Counted from the stretch's first letter, positions 45,115 to 54,135 are shown. The stretch is DNA of 64,000 bases from Bacteroidota bacterium (GCA_019695345.1 JAIBAE010000001.1:62001-126000), one strand, 5' to 3'. Notes: generated by a model from the sequence alone, not told the origin. Translations and numbers: made by a program.

Positions 45115-45342
45115 AGTGGTTCCCATACTGTTAACAAAAGCCGAGCAGCTCACAACAGTATGGAAGGATGTTTGTAATCGTCCTGAGCCTGATGAAACTC
45201 CTACCTTAGACACATCATCAAGCTCACAACGACGTAAAAACAAATTTCGTGTGAACTACTTTTATTTGTTTGGAAATTACACTGTAAAAATTTTAGATGC
45301 AAGGAAAATATTAATACAACTCGGATTTAATGAAAACATAAT

Positions 45343-45403
45343 GTTCCGCTTGTGCAACGGGGCAACCCTTAAGCGCGCAAACCCGGTGCGAACCCCGCCT
45401 TCT
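45343..45403 (+). repeat. Family B repeat, copy b11a (left arm of an inverted pair)
   Basis: TTCCGCTTGTGCAACGGGGCAACCC to CCGCCTTCTGCGCC; it joins b11b in reverse orientation. Confidence 0.68.
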
Positions 45404-45472
45404 GCGCCGCTGAACGCGCGGAGCGGACTGAGTTGCCGCGCAGTATGGCTTGCTTCGGCAGATGAGGGAAAC
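45399..45472 (-). repeat. Family B repeat, copy b11b (right arm of an inverted pair)
   Basis: CTGCGCCGCTGAACGCGCGG to GCTTGCTTCGGCAGATGAGGG, nearly identical to b10. The rest of the 435-base gap 45115-45549 holds no gene. Confidence 0.82.
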
Positions 45473-45497
45473 CAAAGTTCTAAACACTACAAAATAA

Positions 45498-45530
45498 AAA
45501 AGCACTTTACCAAAACGATAAAGTGCTTTT
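45498..45530 (-). terminator. Bidirectional terminator-like hairpin after the acyl-CoA dehydrogenase gene
   Basis: A perfect 12-base stem AAAAGCACTTTA/TAAAGTGCTTTT with T runs on both strands, 20 bases past the acyl-CoA dehydrogenase stop. Confidence 0.85.
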
Positions 45531-45549
45531 AATAATAATGCTTACAAGG

Positions 45550-46701
45550 TTAAGCCATTTCTTTGATTAACTCGCGGGCAATAACAATGTGTTGAATCTC
45601 GCTTGTACCTTCGTATATCTCGGTAATCTTTGCATCGCGTAAGTAACGCTCTACAAGATACTCGCGTACATACCCGTAACCACCATGAACCTGAATTGCC
45701 TCGAGTGCAACTTCTACTGCTGTTTTGGATGCAAACAATTTTGCATGTGCAGCAGCTTTAATGTAGTTCATGTGTTGGTCTTTCATCCATGCAGCTTTGT
45801 GTACTAACAACCGTGCTGCTTCTACTTTCATGGACATCTCGGCAAGTTTAAGTTGGATTGCCTGAAGTTCGCAGATAGGTTTGCCAAATGCTGTACGTTG
45901 TTGCGAGTATTTCACAGCAGCCTCGAATGCACCTGCTGCAATACCCAGCGCTTGTGCGGCAATACCAATACGTCCGCCGTTTAGCGATTCCATTGCAATT
46001 TTAAATCCCAGACCAACACCACCCAGAATGTTATCTTTATGCACGCGCACATTGGTAAACCCAAGCGAGCATGTATCGCTGGAGCGAATTCCAAGTTTAT
46101 CTTCTTTTACACCGTGAGTAAAACCTTCGGTTCCTTTTTCTACTATAAAACAGGTAATACCTTTATGGCGTTTTTCGCGGTCGGTTTGTGCCAATACTAA
46201 ATAGGTAGATGCAGAAGTACCGTTAGTAATCCAGTTCTTTGTTCCGTTAATAACCCAGTAATCGCCATCTTGTGTAGCCATAGTGTGTTGCGAAGTTGCA
46301 TCCGACCCCGCTTCGGGTTCGCTTAAGCAAAACGCACCAATAACCTGACCCGATGCAAGTGGCTTTAAGTATTTTTCTTTTTGTTCGGGAGTTCCGTACT
46401 CGTTGATACCCCAGCAAACAAGCGAGTTATTTACGCTCATAACAACGCCAACACTTGCATCCACTTTGGAAATTTCTTCCATAGCAATTACATAGCTAAG
46501 TGCATCTAAATCGCTGCCACCCCATTCCGATGGAACCATCATTCCCAAAAAGCCAAGCTCTCCCATTTTGTTTACAATATCGGTAGGGAACTCGCCTTTA
46601 ATATCACGTTGTATTGTACTTGGTGAAACTTCCTCTTGCGCAAACTGACGTGCAGTATCGCGTATCATCTGATGTGTTTCGGATAATTCCAGATTAAACA
46701 T
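45550..46701 (-). CDS. Acyl-CoA dehydrogenase
   Basis: A 383-residue flavoprotein of the acyl-CoA dehydrogenase family, oxidising acyl-CoA to enoyl-CoA for beta-oxidation or amino-acid breakdown. The sequence shows MFNLELSETHQMIRDTARQF, VGVVMSVNNSLVCWGINEYG, GAFCLSEPEAGSDATS (FAD/substrate binding) and, near the end, TEIYEGTSEIQHIVIARELI with the C-terminal signature. A Glu about 20 residues before it (QVHGGYGYVREY region) belongs to the usual active-site loop. The likely class is a short-chain or butyryl-type enzyme. Single gene with a strong terminator. Confidence 0.93.
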   Translation of the reverse strand: MFNLELSETHQMIRDTARQFAQEEVSPSTIQRDIKGEFPTDIVNKMGELGFLGMMVPSEWGGSDLDALSYVIAMEEISKVDASVGVVMSVNNSLVCWGINEYGTPEQKEKYLKPLASGQVIGAFCLSEPEAGSDATSQHTMATQDGDYWVINGTKNWITNGTSASTYLVLAQTDREKRHKGITCFIVEKGTEGFTHGVKEDKLGIRSSDTCSLGFTNVRVHKDNILGGVGLGFKIAMESLNGGRIGIAAQALGIAAGAFEAAVKYSQQRTAFGKPICELQAIQLKLAEMSMKVEAARLLVHKAAWMKDQHMNYIKAAAHAKLFASKTAVEVALEAIQVHGGYGYVREYLVERYLRDAKITEIYEGTSEIQHIVIARELIKEMA

Positions 46702-46811
46702 GGTTTCAATAGATAATGTGAGAAAAAAATTCTATCAATGAATGCAAAAATGCGAAATTCGCGTCAGATAGTTTTTCTTACTACCACGAATATTCTTGCA
46801 AGGAGTGCCCG

Positions 46812-47567
46812 ATGCGCGTAAAATATTGGATTATGGCTGGTTTTGTTTGTTTTTTGAGTTGTACGCCATTGTTGTTTTCGCAGGGAAGTGCCGGAACCGC
46901 CGCTCCGTACGAATCGCGTGTAATCGTTGATATGCCCACTGCCGGTGTGTTAAGTAAAAACACACTTGGCTTGCAAACCGTAGCATTTGCCGATGGCGGT
47001 ATTCTTGCCGATGTTTCCTTTGCACCGTTTACCAATTTTAACATTGGCTTGGGGTATAGCGGAACTAAAATTCTTGGTACCGGAAGTATTGTATCGCAAG
47101 GACTTCCCTCACTCCATCTGCGTTACAGAATTATCGATGAAACTCTTAACTTTCCGGCTGTAATGTTAGGTATCAATACACAAGGCAGAGGTGTAGTAAC
47201 CAACAAACGGTTCGAGACTCGTGCCGCCGGAGTGTTTGGCGCATTAAGTAAACAATACAAATGGCCGGGCGGAACAGTTTCGCTTCATGGTGGTATAGGA
47301 TACTCTGTTGACTTGGGGTTTGATGGTGCGGGGGTAAATGTGTGGGGCGGGATAGAGCAATCGCTTGGTGGAAGTGCGGCATTGCAAGTTGAGTTTAATC
47401 CTGTACTGAACGAAAGCAAACAACAGCCGTTGTTAAATCTTGCATTGCGTTGGGCAATAGTAAGCGGCGTTACGTTAGAACTTCAAGCACGCGATGTGTT
47501 TGGCAACTTACCATCGGCACAGGGTGCAACTCGCACGCTTGCTATTGAAGTTATCAGGCGTTTGTAA
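46812..47567 (+). CDS. Predicted outer-membrane or periplasmic beta-protein, unknown function
   Basis: A 251-residue protein with signal peptide MRVKYWIMAGFVCFLSCTPLLFSQ, then a repeating beta-strand pattern (NIGLGYSGTKILG, VSLHGGIGYSVDLGFDGAG, VNVWGGIEQSLGG) ending LAIEVIRRL. It could be a small barrel; the strand composition fits outer-membrane proteins of Bacteroidota. The start follows AAGGAG. No named family recognised. Repeat a15 begins 5 bases after the stop. Confidence 0.65.
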   Translation: MRVKYWIMAGFVCFLSCTPLLFSQGSAGTAAPYESRVIVDMPTAGVLSKNTLGLQTVAFADGGILADVSFAPFTNFNIGLGYSGTKILGTGSIVSQGLPSLHLRYRIIDETLNFPAVMLGINTQGRGVVTNKRFETRAAGVFGALSKQYKWPGGTVSLHGGIGYSVDLGFDGAGVNVWGGIEQSLGGSAALQVEFNPVLNESKQQPLLNLALRWAIVSGVTLELQARDVFGNLPSAQGATRTLAIEVIRRL

Positions 47568-47572
47568 GTTTG

Positions 47573-47639
47573 TTTGCTATCGCCGGACGGCACCGCACCG
47601 CTACTATAACACACTCTCGCATTGCCGGAAGGAAGGAAG
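47573..47639 (+). repeat. Family A structured repeat, copy a15
   Basis: TTTGCTATCGCCGGACGGCACC to ATTGCCGGAAGGAAGG, with outer stem CGGCA/TGCCG. It starts 5 bases after the previous stop. Confidence 0.85.
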
Positions 47640-47656
47640 CATTTAAACTCAAACTT

Positions 47657-48088
47657 ATGATGGACAACTATAATTTTATGAACATCATAGACATACAAAA
47701 CGGTAACCTAAATATACCCGGGGTTAACACTATAACACCTGCCATGGATTATGATGTTCTAAAACAAAACCTACTTGACAAAAATATAGACTTTACCTAC
47801 GAAGACCATTACAACAATTTGTTTGGAAGTATATACATTAACAAGATAGAATCAGGCGATACAACATTTCAGTTTGAACTGCACTTTAATAATAAAAAGT
47901 TAACTGGGATAACACTTGGGTTTACTACAACTGATACACCCCAAGATATAGAAAGTAAGTTACAGTGTTATCAAGAATGGGTAACAATAATAAAAGGAAT
48001 GGAAACTGATATACCTTGGGGTAGTATCCTAGCAGAAATACACCCAAGGTTTGATGTGCCAATCATTTCTGTTCGTTATAATTTGTGA
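47657..48088 (+). CDS. Orphan cytoplasmic protein of unknown function
   Basis: A 143-residue protein starting MMDNYNFMNIIDIQNGNLN. The frame is open to 47570, but the extra codons fall within repeat a15, so the ATG at 47657 is chosen. No signal or membrane segment is seen. The mixed alpha/beta sequence (YEDHYNNLFGSIYINKIESG, FELHFNNKKLTGITLGFTT) is AT-rich. The isolated, AT-rich style recalls immunity-type proteins, but there is no toxin nearby and no family is recognised. Confidence 0.6.
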   Translation: MMDNYNFMNIIDIQNGNLNIPGVNTITPAMDYDVLKQNLLDKNIDFTYEDHYNNLFGSIYINKIESGDTTFQFELHFNNKKLTGITLGFTTTDTPQDIESKLQCYQEWVTIIKGMETDIPWGSILAEIHPRFDVPIISVRYNL

Positions 48089-48230
48089 TTTACTTTATAC
48101 TACACTACGTTTGAAGTGAGCCTGCAACAAATATCCGACCTGTAGGAAACGCCATTGGTATTCACCTTATTGCTTCAGAAAGTCCAACATAGTCACACCC
48201 AAACGATAACCAGTATCACTTTCTCAACAT

Positions 48231-48290
48231 TCTCTCCCGCAAGGTTACGATTGTTTGGAACCCGAGGTTTGGTGCGGCTTGCGATAGCAT
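48231..48290 (-). repeat. Family A structured repeat, copy a16
   Basis: The minus strand reads TATGCTATCGCAAGCCGCACC to CCTTGCGGGAGAGAA. It begins 4 bases after the rsmB stop. Confidence 0.82.
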
Positions 48291-48294
48291 ACGA

Positions 48295-49725
48295 TTATTC
48301 TAATCGTTTCATGCGAGCAATAAAAAATCCATCGGTATGGTGATGGTACGGCGTTAAGGTAACATGCCAGTCATCTTGATTACTGTGTGGGATTGTAATT
48401 CCATGTTTAGCAAACTGCGGAGTAAGTGCATCGGGCACAAACTCGGGATGTGTAGCAAGAAATTCGTTAACGATGTTTTCGTTTTCCTGATGCATGAGAG
48501 AACAGGTTACATACAACAACACCCCACCCGGACGCACGTACTTTGCGTTCTCGGCAATGATGCCGCGTTGTTTGTTGTTAATGCGCTGAAGCTGGTCTGC
48601 TGTTAAACGCCACTTAAGCATTGGCGAGCGGCGCACCGTTCCCATTCCACTACACGGTGCATCAATTAACACAGCATCGAATGATTCGTGAAGTTTGTTG
48701 CGTTCGTTATCCGGCACAGTTGTTAGTGCCCGCGGCATGATTGAAGTCAACGCCGATTTCTGCGCACGGAAATGTAATTCGCGCAGACGTTTTGGTTCTA
48801 TATCCGAACCCCACACATGTCCGTGGTTGTTTTGCAACGTTGCAACGTGCAGAGATTTACCTCCGGCACCTGCGCAGGCATCTAACACCCGCCAATGTTG
48901 TTCGGGAGAAAGTGCATATCCAACCAGCTGACTTCCTTCATCCTGAATTTCCAACGTGCCCGATTGAAACAACGGATGTTGTGTTAGTTGAGTGCGTTCG
49001 GCAAAGAGAATTCCATGCGGCGAAAGTGTTGTTGGGCTAACAGAAATGCCATCGGCTGTTAACATAGCAAGTGCGTTTTCGCGGTTTATGATTCGGGTGT
49101 TTACACGTGCTGTTAACGGTGCGCTATGGCACAGTGATGTACATACATTGTACACATCGTGCGGGGAGTATGTTTGCAACCAATCTTCTACAATCCACGG
49201 TTGCATGGAACCACCCCACGCAAGTGTTTCTATTTGTTCCTGTGCTTCGGCATGTTGGAGTGTTTGTTGAAGCTGTTGTTCAGATTCATCAATACAATTG
49301 GAAACTGTTTGTATAAACGTTGTAGTTGCCTCAACATCTGCCGAACACAGTTCAGCAAACGCCGATGTTAGTATTGATGTAAAGTTTTGTTCTACGGGTT
49401 GTGCGCCGGTTGCTTTGGTAATTAACGTCTCAGCCGGGTAGAGGTTGTGTTTATATGCAACAAGAATACCCGTACAAATGCGGAGTTGTTCGGGTAAAGT
49501 ATTTGGCAGCAGAGATTCGCTATGTGCTACCGAATTACAATGCTCCACAAACCCATGAATTCGCAATGTTGTAAACACAATTTCGGAAATGGCTTTGCGT
49601 TCCTTGCTGCCAATATATTTTTTAGAACGGAGAAATTCCGATGTAACTGCATCGGCAGGTTGGGGGGATTTCCAAACAATTTTCAGTAACTGTGCACAAT
49701 GACCCAGCAGAGATGAAGCTTTCAT
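48295..49725 (-). CDS. rsmB: 16S rRNA m5C methyltransferase, RsmB/NOL1-Nop2 family
   Basis: A 476-residue RNA cytosine methyltransferase. The N-terminal helical NusB-like domain (TSEFLRSKKYIGSKERKAIS) precedes the SAM domain with RVLDACAGAGGKSLH, GSDIEPKR, then FDAVLIDAPCSGMGTVRRSP (catalytic cysteine region) and LLYVTCSLMHQENE (second cysteine). It methylates 16S rRNA or a related RNA. The closely related Sun/RsmF subfamilies cannot be fully separated. Divergent from lolD with 49 bases between starts. Confidence 0.88.
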   Translation of the reverse strand: MKASSLLGHCAQLLKIVWKSPQPADAVTSEFLRSKKYIGSKERKAISEIVFTTLRIHGFVEHCNSVAHSESLLPNTLPEQLRICTGILVAYKHNLYPAETLITKATGAQPVEQNFTSILTSAFAELCSADVEATTTFIQTVSNCIDESEQQLQQTLQHAEAQEQIETLAWGGSMQPWIVEDWLQTYSPHDVYNVCTSLCHSAPLTARVNTRIINRENALAMLTADGISVSPTTLSPHGILFAERTQLTQHPLFQSGTLEIQDEGSQLVGYALSPEQHWRVLDACAGAGGKSLHVATLQNNHGHVWGSDIEPKRLRELHFRAQKSALTSIMPRALTTVPDNERNKLHESFDAVLIDAPCSGMGTVRRSPMLKWRLTADQLQRINNKQRGIIAENAKYVRPGGVLLYVTCSLMHQENENIVNEFLATHPEFVPDALTPQFAKHGITIPHSNQDDWHVTLTPYHHHTDGFFIARMKRLE

Positions 49726-49774
49726 TCAGTATCTTGCAATGATTTTTACAAAGATACAAACAGCACCAGCGTTC

Positions 49775-50458
49775 ATGACCATACTTACAGCCGAAAATCT
49801 TCACAAATCGTATTCGTTAAATTCCGAAAAAGATACTACCGTTCTGCAACATGTTTCTTTGCAGGTGGAACGAGGTGAGTTTTTGGCGGTGGTAGGGCCA
49901 TCGGGCGCGGGGAAAAGTACGTTATTGCATATTCTGGGAACATTGGATAAACCCGACACCGGCCGGGTTGAGTTTACGTGGGAGGATAAGAAATATCCGT
50001 ATAATTCCATGTCGTCCAAAGATTTGGAAGAACTGCGCAACAAACATATCGGGTTTATATTTCAGTTCCATCATTTATTGCCCGAATTCACTGCCTTAGA
50101 AAACGTAATGATGCCTGCACTTATTGCCCGCGAATCCATGAAGTCTGCTGCAACCAAAGCTAAAGAGCTGATGGACATTGTTGGCATGAGTCATCGCACA
50201 GAGCACAAGCCATCGGAACTATCGGGCGGGGAACAACAACGCATAGCAATTGCGCGCGCTTTAATAAACAAGCCAAGTGTGTTACTTGCCGATGAACCAA
50301 CAGGCAACCTCGATTCCGCTAACACCGATGCAATTTTAAACTTGTTACATACTATTCGCACCAGCCGTTCGTTAACCATGATTATTGCAACACACAGTAC
50401 CGATGTTGCCTCTGCCGCTCAGCGTGTTATCACCATGCGCGATGGCAGAATCGTTTAA
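49775..50458 (+). CDS. lolD: Lipoprotein-releasing ABC transporter ATPase LolD
   Basis: A 227-residue ATPase of the LolCDE/MacB type: MTILTAENLHKSY, Walker A GPSGAGKSTLLHILGTLD, Q-loop FIFQFHHLLPEFTALENVMM, signature ELSGGEQQRIAIARAL and Walker B VLLADEPTGNLDS. LolD drives release of lipoproteins from the inner membrane to LolA. The start at 49775 matches the family; the frame is open to 49739. The LolC/E permease is not adjacent. The small membrane gene 14 bases later is probably cotranscribed. Confidence 0.87.
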   Translation: MTILTAENLHKSYSLNSEKDTTVLQHVSLQVERGEFLAVVGPSGAGKSTLLHILGTLDKPDTGRVEFTWEDKKYPYNSMSSKDLEELRNKHIGFIFQFHHLLPEFTALENVMMPALIARESMKSAATKAKELMDIVGMSHRTEHKPSELSGGEQQRIAIARALINKPSVLLADEPTGNLDSANTDAILNLLHTIRTSRSLTMIIATHSTDVASAAQRVITMRDGRIV

Positions 50459-50471
50459 CCAATAAACCCCA

Positions 50472-50828
50472 ATGACCCGTTCCATTTACATATTCATTTT
50501 ATTATACGCTGTCTTTCTGTTCGTTGTTGGCATGTATAGTTATTCAGTTAACCCGCATTTGTATGTGGTGGGTGCATTAGGCGGTGTAGGCGGTGGATTT
50601 CTGATGTTTGTAATGAGTATGCTTATTCGCAAAAAAGTACAGTGGGCATTCCCTGCAACATATTCAGCAATTGGTGTGTTTACCTTAACGTTTGCATGGC
50701 GTGCCGGAACATTCTGGTACAAATACTACACACATCAATCAACCGATTCCTTTGTTGCCACTATTGTTACAGTATTGTTTATTGGCTCGGCATTGCTTGC
50801 CTTACAGTTGTATCGTTCTTTCCGGTAG
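50472..50828 (+). CDS. Small membrane protein (TMEM14-like)
   Basis: A 118-residue protein with four predicted membrane segments. The glycine-rich patch VVGALGGVGGGFLMFVMSML and the overall length resemble the TMEM14 family. The role is unknown; relatives move fatty acids or porphyrins in mitochondria, which may not apply here. It follows lolD by 14 bases. Repeat a17 begins 1 base after the stop codon. Confidence 0.6.
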   Translation: MTRSIYIFILLYAVFLFVVGMYSYSVNPHLYVVGALGGVGGGFLMFVMSMLIRKKVQWAFPATYSAIGVFTLTFAWRAGTFWYKYYTHQSTDSFVATIVTVLFIGSALLALQLYRSFR

Positions 50829-50829
50829 T

Positions 50830-50896
50830 TTTTCTGCTATCGCAAGACCGCACCCAACGGCAACCATAACAGTACCTCTGCTTGCGGGAAGGAACA
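50830..50896 (+). repeat. Family A structured repeat, copy a17
   Basis: TTTCTGCTATCGCAAGACCGCACC to CTTGCGGGAAGGAAC, with outer stem CCGCA/TGCGG. It starts 1 base after a stop codon. Confidence 0.85.
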
Positions 50897-50940
50897 GGTA
50901 CTAATTTGTTCGGTTTTTATCAACTTTGTATTTTGTGTGT

Positions 50941-51474
50941 GTGAAAAAATCATCGCCTCAACATATTGATATCAGAATTGATAAACTAACCAATAGCATT
51001 GTAAATACTATCTCTGGCGATAGCTTCTTAACAGAGGTAACTCGAGTCTCTACATCTGATATAAAGAGGATGAATAATACTCAGCTTTGGCAGTTTGATT
51101 GGCATCAGGAAGTGTTACAAAAGCAGCGCGAAGTTGTAAAACTTTATATACAAGGAAATCCGAGAATCATACAAGGGCTTGCAAGTATTAGCAATGAGCA
51201 CGATCACTTTCACGTTCATTTAATTGAAAGTGCACCTTTTAACATTGGAAAGCATAAATTATACGAAGGTGTCCCCGGTAATTTATTTGCATACGCCTGT
51301 AAACGTTCACTAGATAATGGTTATGACGGAATAGTAGCTTTTATCTCAAAAACAGCATTGAAAAAGCACTATGAAAATGTTTTGGGGGCAACACCAATTG
51401 GTGGACAAAGAATGGTACTGTTTCCGCCAGCATCACATAAACTAATTAAGAAATACTATACATCTGAAATTTAA
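50941..51474 (+). CDS. GNAT-like acetyltransferase, possible toxin-antitoxin or small-operon enzyme
   Basis: About 177 residues. The second half resembles a GNAT fold: HVHLIESAPFNIGKHKLYEG, FAYACKRSLDNGYDGIVAFI, and KKHYENVLGATPIGGQRMVL near the end, in the place of the acetyl-CoA loop and the terminal strands. The start is unclear: GTG at 50941 or TTG at 50926, neither with a good ribosome-binding site. It is followed after 13 bases by a 59-residue gene, and the pair looks like a unit. AT-rich codons. Substrate unknown. Confidence 0.6.
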   Translation: MKKSSPQHIDIRIDKLTNSIVNTISGDSFLTEVTRVSTSDIKRMNNTQLWQFDWHQEVLQKQREVVKLYIQGNPRIIQGLASISNEHDHFHVHLIESAPFNIGKHKLYEGVPGNLFAYACKRSLDNGYDGIVAFISKTALKKHYENVLGATPIGGQRMVLFPPASHKLIKKYYTSEI

Positions 51475-51487
51475 TCAAAGAAACATT

Positions 51488-51667
51488 ATGGGATACATAA
51501 AAGAGCCAAATGGTGTTGACTTGTTAGTTACACCTCATGAGTTAACCGAGTATGATCAGCAATGTATTCAACAGGCCATCACTTTATATAAAAAAACTAA
51601 AAAAGTACCCAAAAACATTCGTGTTGAAACGGAGAAATCCTCACACTTAGGAAAGCGAACCGGTTAA
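51488..51667 (+). CDS. Small partner protein downstream of the GNAT-like gene
   Basis: A 59-residue protein starting MGYIKEPNGVDLLVTPHELT and ending HLGKRTG. It is too short for most gene callers but has a clear start and stop and lies 13 bases after the GNAT-like gene. The middle is helical (YDQQCIQQAITLYKKTK). Such short partners of acetyltransferases occur in AT-rich regions of Bacteroidota and may be antitoxin-like; I cannot assign a function. Confidence 0.6.
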   Translation: MGYIKEPNGVDLLVTPHELTEYDQQCIQQAITLYKKTKKVPKNIRVETEKSSHLGKRTG

Positions 51668-51752
51668 TTAATACCCTGAGTTTAATAACCTGAGTTGATA
51701 GTTTTGAGTAAGATTGAATTCACATCTTCAGTTGCTAGGTAAAAGTCCTGAT

Positions 51753-52490
51753 TTATATCATTATATCCTTCTCAATTTCCCATGAGTACGGCTCGGTAAA
51801 TGTTTTGAATGTTTTGAGAGTTGTAAGTTGTAGTGTCTTCCATGATGTTTTTGTTTTGCCGCTGGAACCTTTAGTGGTTTTTATCTGAATCTTCTTAGTT
51901 ATAAAGTTGTAGCTTCTCTCATCAATATCACCGGTGTTCCGTAACAAGTAACTGTAATCTGCTCCAATAAGCGAGAACACAGTACCCTCGTAGCGAAACT
52001 TGTAAGAAGACTCAATAGTACTCCAGGTGCCCATGCTATACCAAATATGGAAGTCGAGTTTTAATATGCCATTGTTAATAGTAATATCATCAAACGGTTC
52101 ATCCATGTATGGGTTATCGTGCATAAGAATAAACGTATTGCTAAACTCAATCAACTGAAATCGTTTTGTTTCTTTGTTAAAAAATGTGATAACTAAGATT
52201 CGCGGTTGTGCGCGTACTGTGTCAACATTGGTTGTATCGGTTGTGAATCGTTTTGTAAATGTAACGGAGTCTTTAGCTTGTAGAACAAACGCCATATCCT
52301 GCGCGCCATCTTTGTTTAGGTCGCCAATGGCGGTATCAAGTACCATCCAACCTTTTGGGGTAAAATCAGCAAGGGTGTTACCCGATTGTTGTATTTGCGG
52401 GTATTGCACTCCACTAATTTTAGCTGAAAGTATTAGTGGAACATATAGTAATGTTATAAGCAAAATGATAGTGCAGAAACTTTTTTTCAT
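51753..52490 (-). CDS. Secreted protein with FG-GAP/calcium-loop-like segment
   Basis: A 245-residue protein with signal peptide MKKSFCTIILLITLLYVPLILSA. Soon after it comes AIGDLNKDGAQDMAFVL, an Asp-rich loop like those of FG-GAP or EF-hand repeats and likely to bind calcium. The rest is beta-rich with no known family. ATG at 52490 is preferred over 52526 since it begins the signal peptide. Its 5' end faces guaB, with repeat a18 between. Confidence 0.7.
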   Translation of the reverse strand: MKKSFCTIILLITLLYVPLILSAKISGVQYPQIQQSGNTLADFTPKGWMVLDTAIGDLNKDGAQDMAFVLQAKDSVTFTKRFTTDTTNVDTVRAQPRILVITFFNKETKRFQLIEFSNTFILMHDNPYMDEPFDDITINNGILKLDFHIWYSMGTWSTIESSYKFRYEGTVFSLIGADYSYLLRNTGDIDERSYNFITKKIQIKTTKGSSGKTKTSWKTLQLTTLKTFKTFTEPYSWEIEKDIMI

Positions 52491-52512
52491 AAAAAGCAGT
52501 TGAGTAGTTGAG

Positions 52513-52580
52513 CTTCTTTCCCGCAAATGTACTGTTTGTTTTGAGATATAGGTGCGGGGCGGTCGGGCGATAGCAAAAAA
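52513..52580 (-). repeat. Family A structured repeat, copy a18
   Basis: The minus strand reads TTTTGCTATCGCCCGACCGCCCC to ATTTGCGGGAAAGAA. It lies between divergent genes at 52490 and 52671, so it has no stop codon just upstream. Confidence 0.8.
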
Positions 52581-52670
52581 TAGAAATACGTATTTTCAAT
52601 GTACTGTTACTCGGGGTGAAATCGTATTTTTGCCAAACTATTTCAGAACCACCCTTTGAAAACACAGCTT

Positions 52671-54131
52671 ATGACTACCAAAATTCTCACCGACGGTTTA
52701 ACTTTTGACGATGTTCTTCTTGTGCCCAGATATTCCGAAGTGTTACCACGCGATGTATCGCTAAAAACAAAACTCACACGCGGAATTGAACTGAATGTTC
52801 CGATAATCAGTGCGGCAATGGATACTGTTACCGAAGCCGAAATGGCAATTGCCTTAGCTCGCGAAGGCGGTATTGGTATTATCCATAAAAATATGAGTAT
52901 TGCCCGCCAGGCTGAAGAAGTTGATAAAGTTAAACGTAGCGAAAGCGGAATGATTCGCAACCCGATTACACTTACTGCCGATAACACTGTTCACGACGCA
53001 AAACAACTGATGGCTAAGTACCGTATAGCGGGTATTCCGGTTGTTGATGCAGGGAATAAACTTATAGGGATTCTTACCAACCGCGATTTACGCTTTGTTA
53101 CCGATGCAAAAGAACGTATTGGCGATGTAATGACCAAAGAGAACCTGATAACGGCACCAATGGGCACAACCTTAGAAGGCGCAGAAGAAATTCTTCAGCA
53201 ACACCGTATAGAAAAACTACCTGTTGTAGATGCCGATGGAATCTTACGCGGGCTTATTACTTTTAAAGACATACAAAAGAAAAAGAAATATCCGCACTCC
53301 TGCAAAGATGGTCACGGACGTTTACGTGTTGGAGCCGCACTTGGCGTAACACCCGATACCTTAGAGCGTGTTGCCGCGTTAGTTGCCGCAGGCGTAGATG
53401 TTGTAATTGTTGATACAGCACACGGTCACTCGCGTGGTGTAATAGAAATGGTGCGGACGGTAAAACAACAGTATCCAACGTTACAAGTTATTGGTGGAAA
53501 CATCGCCACAGGCGAAGCCGCACAAGCACTGATTGATGCAGGTGCCGATGGCGTTAAAGTTGGCATAGGTCCGGGTTCTATTTGTACCACACGAATTATT
53601 GCCGGAGTTGGTGTACCACAGTTAACTGCAGTGATGTTAGTTGCAGAAGTTACCAACAAAAACGGTGTACCACTTATTGCCGATGGCGGTATTAAACAAA
53701 CCGGTGATATTGCAAAAGCACTTGCTGCCGGTGCCGACTGCGTTATGATGGGCGGAATGTTAGCCGGACACGAGGAATCTCCCGGCGAGAAGGTTCAACT
53801 TGAGGGGCGTGCCTTTAAGATTTACCGTGGCATGGGCTCGCAAGGTGCAATGATGTCGGGTAGTGCCGACCGTTATTTTCAGGATGTAGAAGACGAGATT
53901 TCTAAACTTGTTCCCGAGGGCATTGAGGGGCGCGTACCGTTTAAGGGAAGTGTAAGCGATACCATATACCAAATGAATGGTGGCGTACGTGCGGCAATGG
54001 GGTATTGCGGCTGCTCTACTATTCAGGAGCTTAAAACCAACGCGCAGTTTGTTCGCATCACAGGCGCGGGCTTAAAGGAATCTCACCCTCATAATGTTAT
54101 CATCACCAAAGAATCCCCAAATTACTTCTAA
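52671..54131 (+). CDS. guaB: Inosine-5'-monophosphate dehydrogenase
   Basis: A 486-residue IMPDH, oxidising IMP to XMP with NAD, the first committed step to GMP. N-terminal [16 protein letters not shown], a CBS pair (residues about 95-210), then [35 protein letters not shown] and the catalytic cysteine loop [20 protein letters not shown]. The mobile flap [16 protein letters not shown] is also there. The start at 52671 gives the usual N-terminus; the frame is open to 52656. Repeat a19 begins 4 bases after the stop. Confidence 0.97.
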   Translation: MTTKILTDGLTFDDVLLVPRYSEVLPRDVSLKTKLTRGIELNVPIISAAMDTVTEAEMAIALAREGGIGIIHKNMSIARQAEEVDKVKRSESGMIRNPITLTADNTVHDAKQLMAKYRIAGIPVVDAGNKLIGILTNRDLRFVTDAKERIGDVMTKENLITAPMGTTLEGAEEILQQHRIEKLPVVDADGILRGLITFKDIQKKKKYPHSCKDGHGRLRVGAALGVTPDTLERVAALVAAGVDVVIVDTAHGHSRGVIEMVRTVKQQYPTLQVIGGNIATGEAAQALIDAGADGVKVGIGPGSICTTRIIAGVGVPQLTAVMLVAEVTNKNGVPLIADGGIKQTGDIAKALAAGADCVMMGGMLAGHEESPGEKVQLEGRAFKIYRGMGSQGAMMSGSADRYFQDVEDEISKLVPEGIEGRVPFKGSVSDTIYQMNGGVRAAMGYCGCSTIQELKTNAQFVRITGAGLKESHPHNVIITKESPNYF

Positions 54132-54135
54132 TATG

